Source of the DNA: Phycisphaerae bacterium
GTDB lineage: Bacteria > Planctomycetota > Phycisphaerae > UBA1845 > Fen-1342
Direction: 5' to 3'
NCBI GenBank assembly: GCA_017999985.1
Contig: JAGNKU010000018.1
Coordinates: 36,618-100,617, forward strand
Length of the DNA: 64,000 nucleotides
The notes below the pieces were generated by a model. That model saw nothing but the letters and a program-made list of their open reading frames with translations, had not been told where the DNA came from and ran no database searches. The translations under genes and the position numbers were made by a program. The stretch's first letter is position 1, and each line of letters opens with the position of its first letter. Positions 25,126 through 35,600 of the stretch are shown here, one piece after another.

Positions 25126-25686
25126 TCAACGCACGATCGGCAGGATACGCTTGAAGAGGTCGGTGCCCGACTCGTACACGAGCTGGAAGATCGCCGCCTC
25201 GACCGTGGTGACCGTTGCGCCGGCGGCGCGCTGCAGTTGGAGCGCCGTATCGCGGTCGAACGGCCGGCGCGAACCGACGGCATCCGCGAGCACGACCGGC
25301 CGCATCTGCATCGCGAGCAGGTCGAGGACGGTCTGCTGCACGCACACGTGCGCCTCGATACCGACGATCAGCACCTGCGGCCGCAGCACCGCCGACACAC
25401 GCCGGCGGCAGGCGTCATCGGCGCAGAAGCTGAACGTCATCTTCTCGAGGCGTGTCGCGCCCTCGGCCGCCGCCAGCAGCGCGGGGGCAGTGTGGCCGAG
25501 GCCCTTTGGATACTGCTCGGAGATGGTAATCGGCAAGCCGAGGACGACGGCAGCGCGGATCATGCACTCCGCCCGCGCCAGCACGGCCTCATGTTCGGCG
25601 ATCTGTGGCAGCAGCCGTTCCTGGAAATCCACCACGAGCAACTGGGCGTGCTCGCAATCCAACCGGTCCACGCGGAAGTTCTGCAT
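25126..25686 (-). CDS. Isochorismatase-fold cysteine hydrolase
   Basis: A 186-residue cytosolic hydrolase of the isochorismatase superfamily. The catalytic triad is visible: Asp20 in LLVVDFQE, Lys82 in LEKMTFSF and Cys115 in GIEAHVCVQQT. The compact length and the GIEAHVCV motif match the YcaC/MAR1 branch, whose members hydrolyse amides or carbamates or are uncharacterised; true isochorismatases differ. ATG at 25686 begins MQNFRVDRLD; the frame is open to 26175 but the upstream part lies over the divergent scpB gene. First gene of a minus-strand cluster running to 21445. Confidence 0.85.
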   Translation of the reverse strand: MQNFRVDRLDCEHAQLLVVDFQERLLPQIAEHEAVLARAECMIRAAVVLGLPITISEQYPKGLGHTAPALLAAAEGATRLEKMTFSFCADDACRRRVSAVLRPQVLIVGIEAHVCVQQTVLDLLAMQMRPVVLADAVGSRRPFDRDTALQLQRAAGATVTTVEAAIFQLVYESGTDLFKRILPIVR

Positions 25687-25888
25687 CGGTCCCTGTCTCT
25701 CCAGCGGACGAGGCGCGGCGGCGACGGCCGCTCCACCGGCCGCCGGACCGCGCTGCGCCGCAGGGTACCACAATCCGCGGTGTGTCGCGCCTCCCCGGGC
25801 ACAATCCTCTGGACGCGGAGTCCGAGCAGGGGTAGTATATGTGTGGTTTCGAAGCGAGGTCTTGGTCACGGATGGCGAGGTAGCCGCG

Positions 25889-26584
25889 ATGGACCGCGAA
25901 GAATGCGCCATGCTCGACGGCGATGTCTTGGCGACCGCCTGTGGTTCCGACGTCGCGCTGATGGAGCCAGCCCTGAGCAGCGCGGTGTGTGAATCCCCCG
26001 CACCCACCGACATCACCCCCGCACAAATTATCGAAGCGCTCCTTTTTTCTGCTGACACGCCCTTGAGCGCCGCCCGCCTCGCGGAACTCGCCGGCATCGG
26101 CACGTCGCGCGACGTGCAGCGGTACGTCGCCGACCTGAACGAGAAGTACGCCCGCGCGGGTCTTTCGTTCCGCATCGAGGAGATCGCGCGCGGCTACCAG
26201 ATGCTCACCCTGCCTGAGTACCGCCCCTGGCTGGCGAAGCTCAATCGGCAGCAGGCGCAGACGCGGCTCAGCGCGGCCGCGCTCGAGACGCTCTCCATCA
26301 TCGCGTACAAGCAGCCGGTGATTCGCGCAGATATAGAGGCGATTCGCGGGGTCGGGTCCGGCGAGGTGGTCAACCGCCTCCGCGAGATGGGCCTGATCCG
26401 CATCGTCGGACGCGCGGAGATCGTTGGTCGCCCGATCCTTTATGGGACCACCCGCAAGTTCCTCGACGTGTTCGGCCTTGCCGACCTGGATGACCTGCCG
26501 CCGATGGAGACGCTCACATTGCGTCGCCCGCCGGTCAGCCCGGCCACATCCGAGGAAACCCCGGTGGCGGCAGCAGGCGCATAG
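25889..26584 (+). CDS. scpB: Segregation and condensation protein B
   Basis: ScpB is the winged-helix dimer that, with ScpA, regulates the SMC condensin complex. The 231-residue protein has an unconserved N-terminus of about 40 residues, then two winged-helix domains. Family hallmarks are IIEALLFSADTPLSAARLAEL, the EEIARGYQMLTLPEY strand pair, AALETLSIIAYKQPVIRADIE and RGVGSGEVVNRLREMGLI, then LYGTTRKFLDVFGL. ATG 25889 has GCGAGG eight bases upstream. No scpA or smc is seen beside it, so scpB is separated from its usual partner here. A diguanylate cyclase gene follows 71 bp later. Confidence 0.93.
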   Translation: MDREECAMLDGDVLATACGSDVALMEPALSSAVCESPAPTDITPAQIIEALLFSADTPLSAARLAELAGIGTSRDVQRYVADLNEKYARAGLSFRIEEIARGYQMLTLPEYRPWLAKLNRQQAQTRLSAAALETLSIIAYKQPVIRADIEAIRGVGSGEVVNRLREMGLIRIVGRAEIVGRPILYGTTRKFLDVFGLADLDDLPPMETLTLRRPPVSPATSEETPVAAAGA

Positions 26585-26655
26585 CGTTACCGCTATGCGC
26601 AGCGCTGCGGTTCTCCAGATCACGCGATTTCGATTCTGAACCGATGTAAAGGGGG

Positions 26656-27750
26656 ATGCTGGCTTGGCGTGGAATCGTGCGCGCGCTCGTCCCCCGCACT
26701 CTTGCTGCGCGCGGGGCGCTGCTCATCGCGATTGTCATCGCCGCGGTGGCGTTGCCGGCGTACGTCGCGCTCGGCTGGCGAATCCGGCAGGTCCGGGCGG
26801 AGACAACCCGGGACGTTGCCGCGCAGCTCGCCATCGCCCGCGATAGTGCCTCCGTCGGGGCCGGGGCGCTCACGACCGCACCGAGCGCACTTGGAGGCAT
26901 CGACGAACCGGGCGTGGGCGATCTGGTTCTGGCCGTGGTGCTGGCGGCCGCCGGATTGCTGGCGGCGTTTACGTGGCTGCATTACGGCGTGGTCCGACCG
27001 ATCCGAAACCTCAATCGGCGTCTGGTACTGTATCGCGACTCGCTCGGCGCCGTGGACGCGGACGGCGTGCCCCTGCGGGAAATCGAGGCCCTGGCGGCGT
27101 CGCTCGCGGACCTGCATAACGAATTGGCCCTGACGCAGAGCGAAGCGGACGACTTGCGGCAGTCGATCGACTCGCGCGTCGCGGCGCTGACGCACCACGC
27201 GACGCAGGCGCAGCGGATGGCGGAGCGCGCCGCCGACACGGACGCCCTCACGCAGCTCGACAATCGGCGCGTGCTGGAGCGCGAGTTGCCGACGGCGTTC
27301 GAAACCGCCCGGCGCACGTGCGCGGAGCTGTCCGTAGTGCTCTTCGATCTGAACGGTTTCAAGCAGCTCAATGACACGCAGGGGCACCGGGTCGGCGACC
27401 GCGTGCTGGCGTTCGTCGGGACACTCCTGCGGGCGATGGTGCGGGGGTCGAGCGACCGGGCGGTGCGGTACGGCGGCGACGAGTTCGTGCTGCTGCTGCC
27501 GAACACGACCCCGAGCCAGGCGGTGGAAATTGCCCGGCGTCTGGCAGCGCTGTTTGCCCAATGGACGCGAACACTCGAGGGCGTGACCCACAGCTTGGGG
27601 CTGTCGGCCGGCGTTGCGGGTCTGCAACGGCACGGGGCGCACTCAAGTGAGAACCTGCTGCGCATGGCGGACGAGGCGATGTACTGGGCCAAGCGCAACG
27701 GCCGCGGGGTGGCCACGCTGGACGAGGCCCGCGCCGGGCTTTCCGCTTGA
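26656..27750 (+). CDS. Membrane-bound diguanylate cyclase (GGDEF)
   Basis: Makes cyclic di-GMP from two GTP. The 364-residue protein has TM helices at about 20-41 and 92-110 bounding a short (~50 aa) periplasmic sensor, a HAMP/coiled-coil-like linker (about 115-190) and a C-terminal GGDEF domain (about 195-355). The active site is intact (RYGGDEFVLLLP), with D-L-N-G-F-K-Q-L-N-D-T-Q-G-H for metal and guanine contacts. The product-inhibition I-site RxxD expected just upstream reads G-S-S-D, with Arg one position too early, so feedback inhibition is probably weak. A G-rich ribosome-binding site abuts ATG 26656 closely, so the exact start is uncertain. Confidence 0.88.
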   Translation: MLAWRGIVRALVPRTLAARGALLIAIVIAAVALPAYVALGWRIRQVRAETTRDVAAQLAIARDSASVGAGALTTAPSALGGIDEPGVGDLVLAVVLAAAGLLAAFTWLHYGVVRPIRNLNRRLVLYRDSLGAVDADGVPLREIEALAASLADLHNELALTQSEADDLRQSIDSRVAALTHHATQAQRMAERAADTDALTQLDNRRVLERELPTAFETARRTCAELSVVLFDLNGFKQLNDTQGHRVGDRVLAFVGTLLRAMVRGSSDRAVRYGGDEFVLLLPNTTPSQAVEIARRLAALFAQWTRTLEGVTHSLGLSAGVAGLQRHGAHSSENLLRMADEAMYWAKRNGRGVATLDEARAGLSA

Positions 27751-27775
27751 ACGCGACCGGCAACCGGCCTACACT
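27747..27775 (+). promoter_or_regulatory. Candidate sigma-70-type promoter for the S8 protease gene
   Basis: TTGAAC (27747-27752), 17-bp spacer, TACACT (27770-27775). It overlaps the stop of the cyclase gene and would give a leader of about 245 nt before the protease start at 28026. The leader has no obvious gene. Confidence 0.45.
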
Positions 27776-28025
27776 GAATGCGGTGGTGTAAGCGGGCGCG
27801 TGGCGCGGGCGCTGTGGCGACCGACCCAGGAGTGGAGGAGACAAGAAGCAGCCACCGCGGATCACCATTTCGGTTGAGTGGCGGTCGACCCGGGCGGGTC
27901 TCGTTTATACGGGACGCCGGGGACCGGTGGGTCGTGAGAGTGCGCGTGTGCGCAAGATGCGGGATGGCGCCGACAAGTCTTCTGGCGCGTGTGGCACGGT
28001 TGCAGGGGGACGATGGAGACGTTGT

Positions 28026-31000
28026 ATGAGAACGTGCGTGGTGCTGTGCGGCCTGGCCGCGCTGTTGGCCCTGACAAGCGCGGCGGCGCGCGGCGGGGTG
28101 ATCGATTCGAACCTGGACGAGATCATGGCGTCCAAGGCGGCGGGTGAGACGGTCTCGACGCTCGTATTCCTCAAAGACCGCGTGGACGGCGCCGCCCTGA
28201 ACGCGAGCCTGAACAAGAGCCGGGCGACACTCGCCGCGCGGCACGAGACGGTCGTGCGCGCGTTGCAGGAGAAGGCGCAGGCGACCCAGGCGGGACTGAG
28301 CGCGTACCTGGATGACCTCGTGCGCGCCGGCCGCGCGACCGAAGTACAGGCATACTGGATCGACAACTCGTTCCGCGTGGATGCCACGCCAGCCGAAATC
28401 CGGCTGCTGGCTGAGCGCCCCGACGTCGAGATCATTTACTACAACTATGAGATCGAGACGATCGCGCCGGTGGCGGCGAAGCCCGACACCCCCACGGCGC
28501 CCGACGAGGGCCAGCGCACGCCGGTCACCGGCGTCGTTGCGGTCCGCGCCCCGGAGGTCTGGGCGATGGGCTTCACCGGCGAGGGCATGCTGACGTCCAC
28601 GCTGGATACCGGCGTGGACGGCAACCACCCCGCACTGGCCAGCCGGTGGCGCGGCCTGGACCCGCTGTACGCCGGCCACCCGCAGTGGGCCTGGTTCGAC
28701 CCGCGGACAAACACGACCTTCCCGCAGTCATTTGGCGCTCACGGTACCCACACGATGGGCACGGTATGCGGCGGCGCGCCCGGCGAGCAGATCGGCGTGG
28801 CCCCGGGGGCACAGTGGATCCACGCGGCGGTGATCGACCGCGTCAGCATCCCGACGACCGTCGCCGATGCGAAGCTCGCGTTCCAGTGGATCATCGACCC
28901 GGACGGCAACCCGAGCACGGTCTGGGACGTGCCGACCGTCAACTCGAACTCGTGGGGCGTGACGACCAGCCACGGTTATCCGCCCTGCGATCAGAATTTC
29001 TGGAGCTACATCGACAACTGCGAGGCCGCCGGCATCGTCCTGCTGTTCTCGGCCGGTAACGAAGGCCCCGGGGCAGAAACGCTCCGCCGCCCCGCGGATC
29101 GCGCCACCAACGGCTACAACGCCCTGGCGGTCGGGGCCGTCGATGCCAACAACTCGTCGTGGCCGGTAGCGAGTTTCTCGTCCCGCGGGCCCAGTCACTG
29201 CACGCCGAACGGCAGCGCGGCGATCAAGCCCGAGATGGCCGCCCCGGGCGTCGCGGTGCGCTCCTCCGTCCCCGGCGGCGGGTACGAATCGTTCGGGTGG
29301 GACGGTACGTCGATGGCTTCGCCGCACGTGAACGGCGTGATCGTGCTGATGCGGCAGGCGTGCCCGGACCTGAGCGTGGATGAGATCAAGCAGATCCTGT
29401 ACGACACGGCCCACGACCTGGGCGCGACGGGCAAGGACAACAACTACGGCTGGGGCATGGTGGATGCGTTTGAGGCGGTGAGCCTGGCCCTGAGCATGTG
29501 CTCCGGCGCGCCGCGGGCGCGTGATGCGCACTTGCAGAGCCCGGTGGAGACACCGCTGACCGTGACGCTGCTGGCGACCGACTACGACGGGCTGCCCGAT
29601 CCGCCCGGCGCGCTGACCTACATCATCACGACGCTGCCGACGGCCGGAAACACGCTGACCGACATCGGCAACGGCCACGTGATCGAGGCCGGCGATCTGC
29701 CGTACAGCCTGGTAAGCTACGGCAACCAGGTGCTGTACACGCCTGCTCCCGGGTACTACGGCACCGACATCTTCCAGTTCAAGGCGAACGACGGCGGCAC
29801 CCCGCCCGACGGTGGCGATTCGAACATCGCCACGGTCGACATCCTGGTCATGTATCCGGCGCCCGTGATCACGACCACCAGCCTGCCGCCCGCCACGCTG
29901 AACGGGCTGTACTATCCGGTGACGCTGACGGCGACCAACGGGCAACCGCCGCTGACCTGGAGCGTGTCGACAAGCGGCGCCTACACGCGCCTGCCGAACG
30001 GATTGACGCTGACCCCCGCCGGCGTGCTGAGCGGTATTCCGACGGAGTCCGGGACCTTCACCCCGACGTTCAAGGTCACGGACGCGCTCAGCCGCATCAA
30101 TCAGAAGGTGATCCAGTTGCAGGTCAATATCGGGCCGATCCCGCCCATCGCCCAGTCGCAGAACCTCGTGACGGAGCCGGGCGGAGTTCTGAACGTGGTG
30201 CTGCACGCGGTGGATGACGGGCTGCCAAACCCGCCGGCCACGCTCGATTACATCATCACGGCCCTGCCGGCGCGCGGGCGGCTGCGCGACCCCGGCGCGG
30301 GCGCGATCCAGGGCGTGCCCTACATGCTGGTCAATCACGGCACGGTGGTGGAGTACGACGCGAACATCTACTACGTGGGCGCGGACAGCTTCACCTTCGT
30401 CGCCAACGACGGTGGCACCCCGCCGGATGGCGGCAACTCCAACCCGGGCCAAATCGCCATCGACATCGTGGCGACGCCGGAACTCGTGCACAGCTACCCG
30501 CTCGATGTGAACCCGGGCTGGGTCACCGAGGGCGCCTGGGCCTTCGGTAGCCCGGCCGGCGCGGGCACGCACAATCGCGACCCGGTCAGCGGGTACAGCG
30601 GCGCGAACGTGTACGGCTACAACCTGAGCGGCGATTACCTCAACAGTCACCCGGCGCGCTACCTGACCACGACGGCGATCAACCTCGGCAACGTGACGGC
30701 GGCGGAGCTGCGCTTCTGGCGCTGGCTGGGCGTCGAGCAGTATGACCATGCTACGATCGACGTCTCGAACGACGGGACAAGCTGGACGAGCGTCTGGGAC
30801 AGCCTCGGCATGGGCTACAACGAGGCGGCCTGGAGCCCGCAGGCGTATGACATCCACGCCGTCGCCGACCGGCAGGCGGCCGTCTACGTCCGCTGGGGCA
30901 TGGGGCCGACCGACTACTCGGTCACCTACCCGGGCTGGAACATCGACGACGTCGAGATCTGGGGCATCGTGCATCCGACCGTCGCGGGCGATCTCAATTG

Positions 31001-31175
31001 CGACGGCGAGGTCACGTTCGCCGACATCAACCCCTTCGTGCAGATCATGACGGATCTGCCGGGCTGGCAGGCGGCGAACCCCGACTGCCCAGTGTCCAAC
31101 GGCGACATCAACGGCGACGGGCAGGTCGGTTTCGCCGACATCAACCCGTTTGTCAGCCTGCTGACCGGCCCGTAG
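28026..31175 (+). CDS. Subtilisin-like (S8) protease with C-terminal dockerin
   Basis: A 1049-residue secreted serine protease. In order: signal peptide (1-22), inhibitor-like propeptide (about 30-150), S8 catalytic domain with Asp194 (STLDTGVDG), His239 (AHGTHTMG), oxyanion Asn345 (SAGNEGPG) and Ser429 (DGTSMASPH). Two long cadherin-like repeats follow, each containing F-x-A-N-D-G-G-T-P-P-D-G-G, around a He_PIG-type Ig domain (ATNGQPPLTWSV...). Next is a MAM/lectin-like domain (about 820-975). The C-terminal dockerin (about 988-1049) has two Ca loops, DLNCDGEVTFADINPFV and DINGDGQVGFADINPFV. ATG 28026 has GGAG seven bases upstream. The dockerin implies docking to a cohesin-like partner not seen here. 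Confidence 0.9.
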   Translation: MRTCVVLCGLAALLALTSAAARGGVIDSNLDEIMASKAAGETVSTLVFLKDRVDGAALNASLNKSRATLAARHETVVRALQEKAQATQAGLSAYLDDLVRAGRATEVQAYWIDNSFRVDATPAEIRLLAERPDVEIIYYNYEIETIAPVAAKPDTPTAPDEGQRTPVTGVVAVRAPEVWAMGFTGEGMLTSTLDTGVDGNHPALASRWRGLDPLYAGHPQWAWFDPRTNTTFPQSFGAHGTHTMGTVCGGAPGEQIGVAPGAQWIHAAVIDRVSIPTTVADAKLAFQWIIDPDGNPSTVWDVPTVNSNSWGVTTSHGYPPCDQNFWSYIDNCEAAGIVLLFSAGNEGPGAETLRRPADRATNGYNALAVGAVDANNSSWPVASFSSRGPSHCTPNGSAAIKPEMAAPGVAVRSSVPGGGYESFGWDGTSMASPHVNGVIVLMRQACPDLSVDEIKQILYDTAHDLGATGKDNNYGWGMVDAFEAVSLALSMCSGAPRARDAHLQSPVETPLTVTLLATDYDGLPDPPGALTYIITTLPTAGNTLTDIGNGHVIEAGDLPYSLVSYGNQVLYTPAPGYYGTDIFQFKANDGGTPPDGGDSNIATVDILVMYPAPVITTTSLPPATLNGLYYPVTLTATNGQPPLTWSVSTSGAYTRLPNGLTLTPAGVLSGIPTESGTFTPTFKVTDALSRINQKVIQLQVNIGPIPPIAQSQNLVTEPGGVLNVVLHAVDDGLPNPPATLDYIITALPARGRLRDPGAGAIQGVPYMLVNHGTVVEYDANIYYVGADSFTFVANDGGTPPDGGNSNPGQIAIDIVATPELVHSYPLDVNPGWVTEGAWAFGSPAGAGTHNRDPVSGYSGANVYGYNLSGDYLNSHPARYLTTTAINLGNVTAAELRFWRWLGVEQYDHATIDVSNDGTSWTSVWDSLGMGYNEAAWSPQAYDIHAVADRQAAVYVRWGMGPTDYSVTYPGWNIDDVEIWGIVHPTVAGDLNCDGEVTFADINPFVQIMTDLPGWQAANPDCPVSNGDINGDGQVGFADINPFVSLLTGP

Positions 31176-31210
31176 GCCGGCCGTAGCGGAGAGTTGCGGA
31201 GAGACACCAC

Positions 31211-31248
31211 GCGGGTGCCGGACGTGGGCAACAACGTCCGGCACCCGC
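31211..31248. terminator. Bidirectional terminator hairpin
   Basis: A perfect 15-bp inverted repeat: GCGGGTGCCGGACGT (31211-31225) and its complement at 31234-31248, with an 8-nt loop. It lies between the convergent protease and DegT-aminotransferase genes. No T-tract follows on either strand. Confidence 0.65.
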
Positions 31249-31275
31249 GGTCGTTGGCGAATCGCCACGGACGGG

Positions 31276-32436
31276 TTACTTGCGGTAGAACTCGACAACA
31301 GCGTCTACAACGGCCTGTTGCTGCGCGTTCGTCAGTTCCGGGTACAACGGCAGGGCCACGACCTGCGCCGCGGCCTGCTCCGCCTGCGGGAAGTCCCCGG
31401 GCCGGTGGCCCAGGTCGCCGAAGCACTTCTGCAGGTGCAGGGGCAGCGGGTAGTACACGGCCGCCCCGATCTGACGCTGCCGGAGAAACTCGACCAGTTC
31501 GTCCCGCTGCCGCGCCCGCAACACATACTGGTGATACACGTGGCGACCGGTGATCTCCGGGGGCGGCTGGACATACAGCGGCGCGACGCCCGCCTCGGTC
31601 AGCAGTTCCGTGTAGCGGGCCGCCCGCCCCCGGCGCAACTGCGTCCACTGCTCCAGGTACCGCAGCTTGATGGTCAGCAAGGCCGCCTGCAGGGCGTCGA
31701 TCCGGAAATTGCCGCCTACCTGGTCGTGATAGTACGTGTGGCCGCTGCCGTGGATGCGCAGCTTGCGCGCCAGCTCGAACAGGGCGTCGTCATCGGTGAG
31801 CAGCGCCCCGGCGTCGCCGAGCGCGCCGAGGTTCTTCGTGGGGTAGAAGCTCAGCGCACCCAAGCGGCCGAACGTGCCCGCCATGCGCCCGTCCGCCGCC
31901 GCCGCGCCGATCGCCTGCGCCGCATCCTCGATGACGGGGATCTGGTGTCGTTCGGCCAGCGCCATGAGCGGCGTCATGTCCGCGAGTTGCCCATACAAAT
32001 GCACCGGCATGATCGCCCGCGTGCGCGGCGTAAGGCGTTGCTCCACCTGTGCGACGTCGATGTTGAAGGTCTGCGGCGCGATATCACAGAAGACCGGCCG
32101 GGCGCCCACGCGGACCACGGTGCCCGCCGTGGCGAAGAACGTGAACGTGGGGACGATGACCTCGTCGCCGGAGCCGATACCCAGGGACATGAGCGCCAGC
32201 AGCAGCGCATCGGTGCCGGACGAAACGCCGAGCGCGTGCCTGGCACCGCAGTAGCGCGCCAGGGCTTCCTCGAACGCGGTGACCTTGGGGCCGAGCACGT
32301 AGTAGCCGGACGTGGCGACCGCGGTCAATTCCGTGATCAGTTCGTCACGAATGCTCGCGAACTGGCCAGCCAGGTTCAGCGGCGGGACCGAGAGCGGCAC
32401 GCGCGATGCGGCGCCGCCGGAGGGTGAAACTGCCAT
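31276..32436 (-). CDS. DegT/DnrJ/EryC1/StrS-family PLP aminotransferase
   Basis: A 386-residue PLP-dependent sugar aminotransferase. The Schiff-base lysine is Lys201 in SFYPTKNLGALGDAGAL, and the PLP-binding segment SSGTDALLLAL (about 72-82) and E-D-A-A-Q-A (170-175) are typical. Such enzymes convert keto-sugar nucleotides to amino-sugars (WecE, ArnB, PerA, WlbE types) for LPS, O-antigen or glycan. The specific sugar cannot be determined. ATG 32436 has GAGG seven bases upstream. No other nucleotide-sugar genes surround it, so it may act with pathway genes elsewhere. It is divergent from the S41 protease gene. Confidence 0.92.
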   Translation of the reverse strand: MAVSPSGGAASRVPLSVPPLNLAGQFASIRDELITELTAVATSGYYVLGPKVTAFEEALARYCGARHALGVSSGTDALLLALMSLGIGSGDEVIVPTFTFFATAGTVVRVGARPVFCDIAPQTFNIDVAQVEQRLTPRTRAIMPVHLYGQLADMTPLMALAERHQIPVIEDAAQAIGAAAADGRMAGTFGRLGALSFYPTKNLGALGDAGALLTDDDALFELARKLRIHGSGHTYYHDQVGGNFRIDALQAALLTIKLRYLEQWTQLRRGRAARYTELLTEAGVAPLYVQPPPEITGRHVYHQYVLRARQRDELVEFLRQRQIGAAVYYPLPLHLQKCFGDLGHRPGDFPQAEQAAAQVVALPLYPELTNAQQQAVVDAVVEFYRK

Positions 32437-32621
32437 ACCGAGTCCTCAAGTCCAGGCCGCGCCGCCCACACGGCGCCGCAGTCCAGACGCAGAAGGATAC
32501 TCGCTGGCGGGCAGCCCGGCCACGCGCTGCCCGCTTTGCCGGGTGGGCGCCGCCGGCCTACGGCATACAATCGGGCATTGGTACGATGCCTCGCCCCCGA
32601 ACGCGGGGAGAAAGAGAGTCC

Positions 32622-35600
32622 ATGCGGTGGATGCGTGAAAGTTCGTGTGCCCTGCCATTGTGCGCGGCGGTTCTGAGCGCGCTGGCGACCCGGCCGGCCG
32701 CGGCGGCGGAAGTGGTCTTCGCCCGGCACCTGGCGCTCGCCCCCGACGGCGGCACGCTTGCGTTCTGCTGGGCGGGTGACATCTGGACGGTGCCCAGCGG
32801 CGGCGGAGCGGCGACGCGGCTGACCGTCCATCCCGCTAATGACCGCTGTCCGGTCTGGTCGCGTGACGGCACGCGCCTCGCGTTCGCGTCCGACCGCCAC
32901 GGCGCCGACAACGTGTTCGTAATGAACCGCGACGGCAGCGCTCTGCGGCGGCTGACGTTCTCTGATCGCGACGAGATTCCCGCGGACTGGTCGCCGGACG
33001 ACGCCTGGGTCTATTTCCACTCCCGGCGTGAGGGCGACATGTCGCGCGAGCCGCGGCCGTTCCGCGTCCCAGCGGCCGGCGGGCAGTCGTGGCGCGTCCT
33101 GGATTGTCACGGTGCAAGTCTGCGTTTGAGCCCGGATGGCGCACGGTTTGCTTTTGTTCGCGGCGCGACACTCTGGGGTCGGCGCGGCTATCGGGGCAGC
33201 GCGGCCTCCGACGTGTGGATCCACAATACCGCCGACGACTCGTTTACCCAGCTCACCGACTTCGACGGCCCCGATCGCGATCCGCAATGGGACGCGGACG
33301 GACGCACGCTCTACTTCCTGTCCGAGCGCAGCGGCAGCGCGAACGTCTGGCGCCAGCGGCTGGACGGCGGCCCGGCGGAGCAGATCACGCACATGACCGG
33401 CGAAGACGTGCGCGATTTCTCGCTCGCCGCTGATGGCCGGACACTCGCGCTGACGCACTGGGACAAGGTCTACGTGTTGTCGCCCGGGGATGCACTCGCG
33501 CGCGCGGTGCGGATCACGGTGCCGGACGATACGCCGCAGAATGACGTGGAGCTGAGGACATTTACAAAGGACGCGGACGAGCTGGCGCCGTCGCCGGACG
33601 GCAAGGAAATCGCGGTCGTCGTGCGGGGCGAGGTCTTCGTGCTGCAGACGCAGGAGGACAAGCCGACACGACGCGTGACGGAGGCGGCGGCGCGCGAGCG
33701 CGACGTGACCTGGTCGCCGGACGGCAAGGCGCTGTATTTCGTCTCGGACCAGGCCGGCCAGGAGGACATCTACCGCGCCGTTTCGGCCGAGCAGCCTCCG
33801 CAGCCGCTGTCGGATTCGCTGCGCTTCCGAATCGAGCGGGTCACCGATGATCCGGCCGTGGAGATCGACCCGGCCATCTCACCCGACGGCAAACAACTCG
33901 CGTTCGTGCGTGGGCGCGGCGACCTGATCGTGCGCGACCTTGCCAGCGGCCAGGAGCAGGTGCGCCTGACCGGCTGGAGCCGCCCGCGGTTCCAGTGGTC
34001 GCCGGACAGCCGCTGGCTGGCCTACCGGCGCGAGGATCGTGAAGAGAATGCCGACGTGTGGGTCGGGCCGGCGGACGGCCACGAGCCGGACGTCAACGTG
34101 TCGCAGCATCCCGACTTCGACGGCGAGCCCCAATGGTCAGCCGACGGGCAGGTGCTGGCCTTTACGTCGCGACGGGACGGCTTTGACACGGACCTGTATC
34201 TCGTGTTCCTGTCGCGCAAGCTCGACGAGAGCGCCCCGGTCGAACACGACGAGTACTTCAAGCAGCAAGGCGAGGCGCTCAAGAAGCGCAAACCGCCGAA
34301 GTCAGTCGTTGCCAGCGGCCCGATCGCGCTTGGCGGGGCGACATCACGCCCGGTGGAGTCGCAGCCCGCGACCAACCCAACCAGCGCGCCGGGCGCGCCG
34401 GAGAGCGCGGCGGGCGAGCTGGCGGGCAAGGTGCGCGCGTGGCTCAAGGGCTTTCTCGAAGAGCCCGACAAGCCGGACGGCGATGGCAAGGAACAAACCA
34501 GGAAAAAGCCGGCGCAGAAGTACGAATACGAGCTCGCCACCTGCTATCAGCGTATTCGGCGCGTGACGACGCTGCCCGGTGATCAGAGCGCCTTCGCGCT
34601 GGCACCGGATGGGCAGACGCTGGCTTTCGCATCGCGGCATGAGGGCGAAGAGAAGGTTTACACCGTCAAGTGGAATGGCAAGGATACGAAGCGGATCGTC
34701 AACGACGGCGCCCGCGGACTGCGCTGGTCGCTGGACGGCAAGCGGCTGCTGTACCTGAGGGGCGGAGTGCCGCAATCGTGCAGCGACAGCGGCAGCGACG
34801 CCAAGACGCATGCTTTCAAGGCCAAGCTGGCGATCGTGCGCTCGGAGGAGGCCGGGCAGAAATTTGACGACGCCGTGCGGCAACTCGGGCTGTATTTCTA
34901 TCACCCGACCATGAAGGGGCTCGATTGGGCGGGGCTGGCCCGCAAGTACCGCGAGCTGGCATTGCAGACGCGCACGATCCACGAATTCAACGAGATCTTC
35001 ACGCTGCTGCTGGGCGAGCTGAATGCCTCGCACCTGGGGATCTCCGGCCCGGGCGCCGGCGGCGAGGAGCAGGTGGGGCAACTCGGCTGCCAGCTCGACC
35101 GGGCGTATACTGGACCCGGGCTGAAGGTGGCTACGGTGATCCCGCGTACGCCGGCCGATCGCGCTGCCAGCCGCCTGGTGACCGGCGACGTCCTGCTGAA
35201 GGTGAACGGCGTGCCCGTGGGGCCGGAGCAGGCGCTGGACGCCGCCCTCATCAACACGGTCGGCGACGAGGTGGTGGTCGAGTACGCACCGGCAGCGGGG
35301 CGCCCGACGGAATCGGCGGCGGCGCAGCCCGCGACCGCACCCGCTACGCAGCCGGCGACGCGGGAGCTGGTCATTCGCCCGATCTCCAGCGGCGCGCTCG
35401 CGGGCCTCATGTACGACGCCTGGGTCGAGCAGAACCGCAAGTACGTTGAGGAGCACTCCGGCGGGCGCGTCGGCTACCTGCACATCCGCGGCATGGATGA
35501 GGGTTCCTTCCGCGTCTTCGAGCGCGACCTCTACGCCGCCGGCTACGGCCGCGACGGCCTCGTCGTCGACGTGCGCAACAACGGCGGCGGGTGGACGGCG

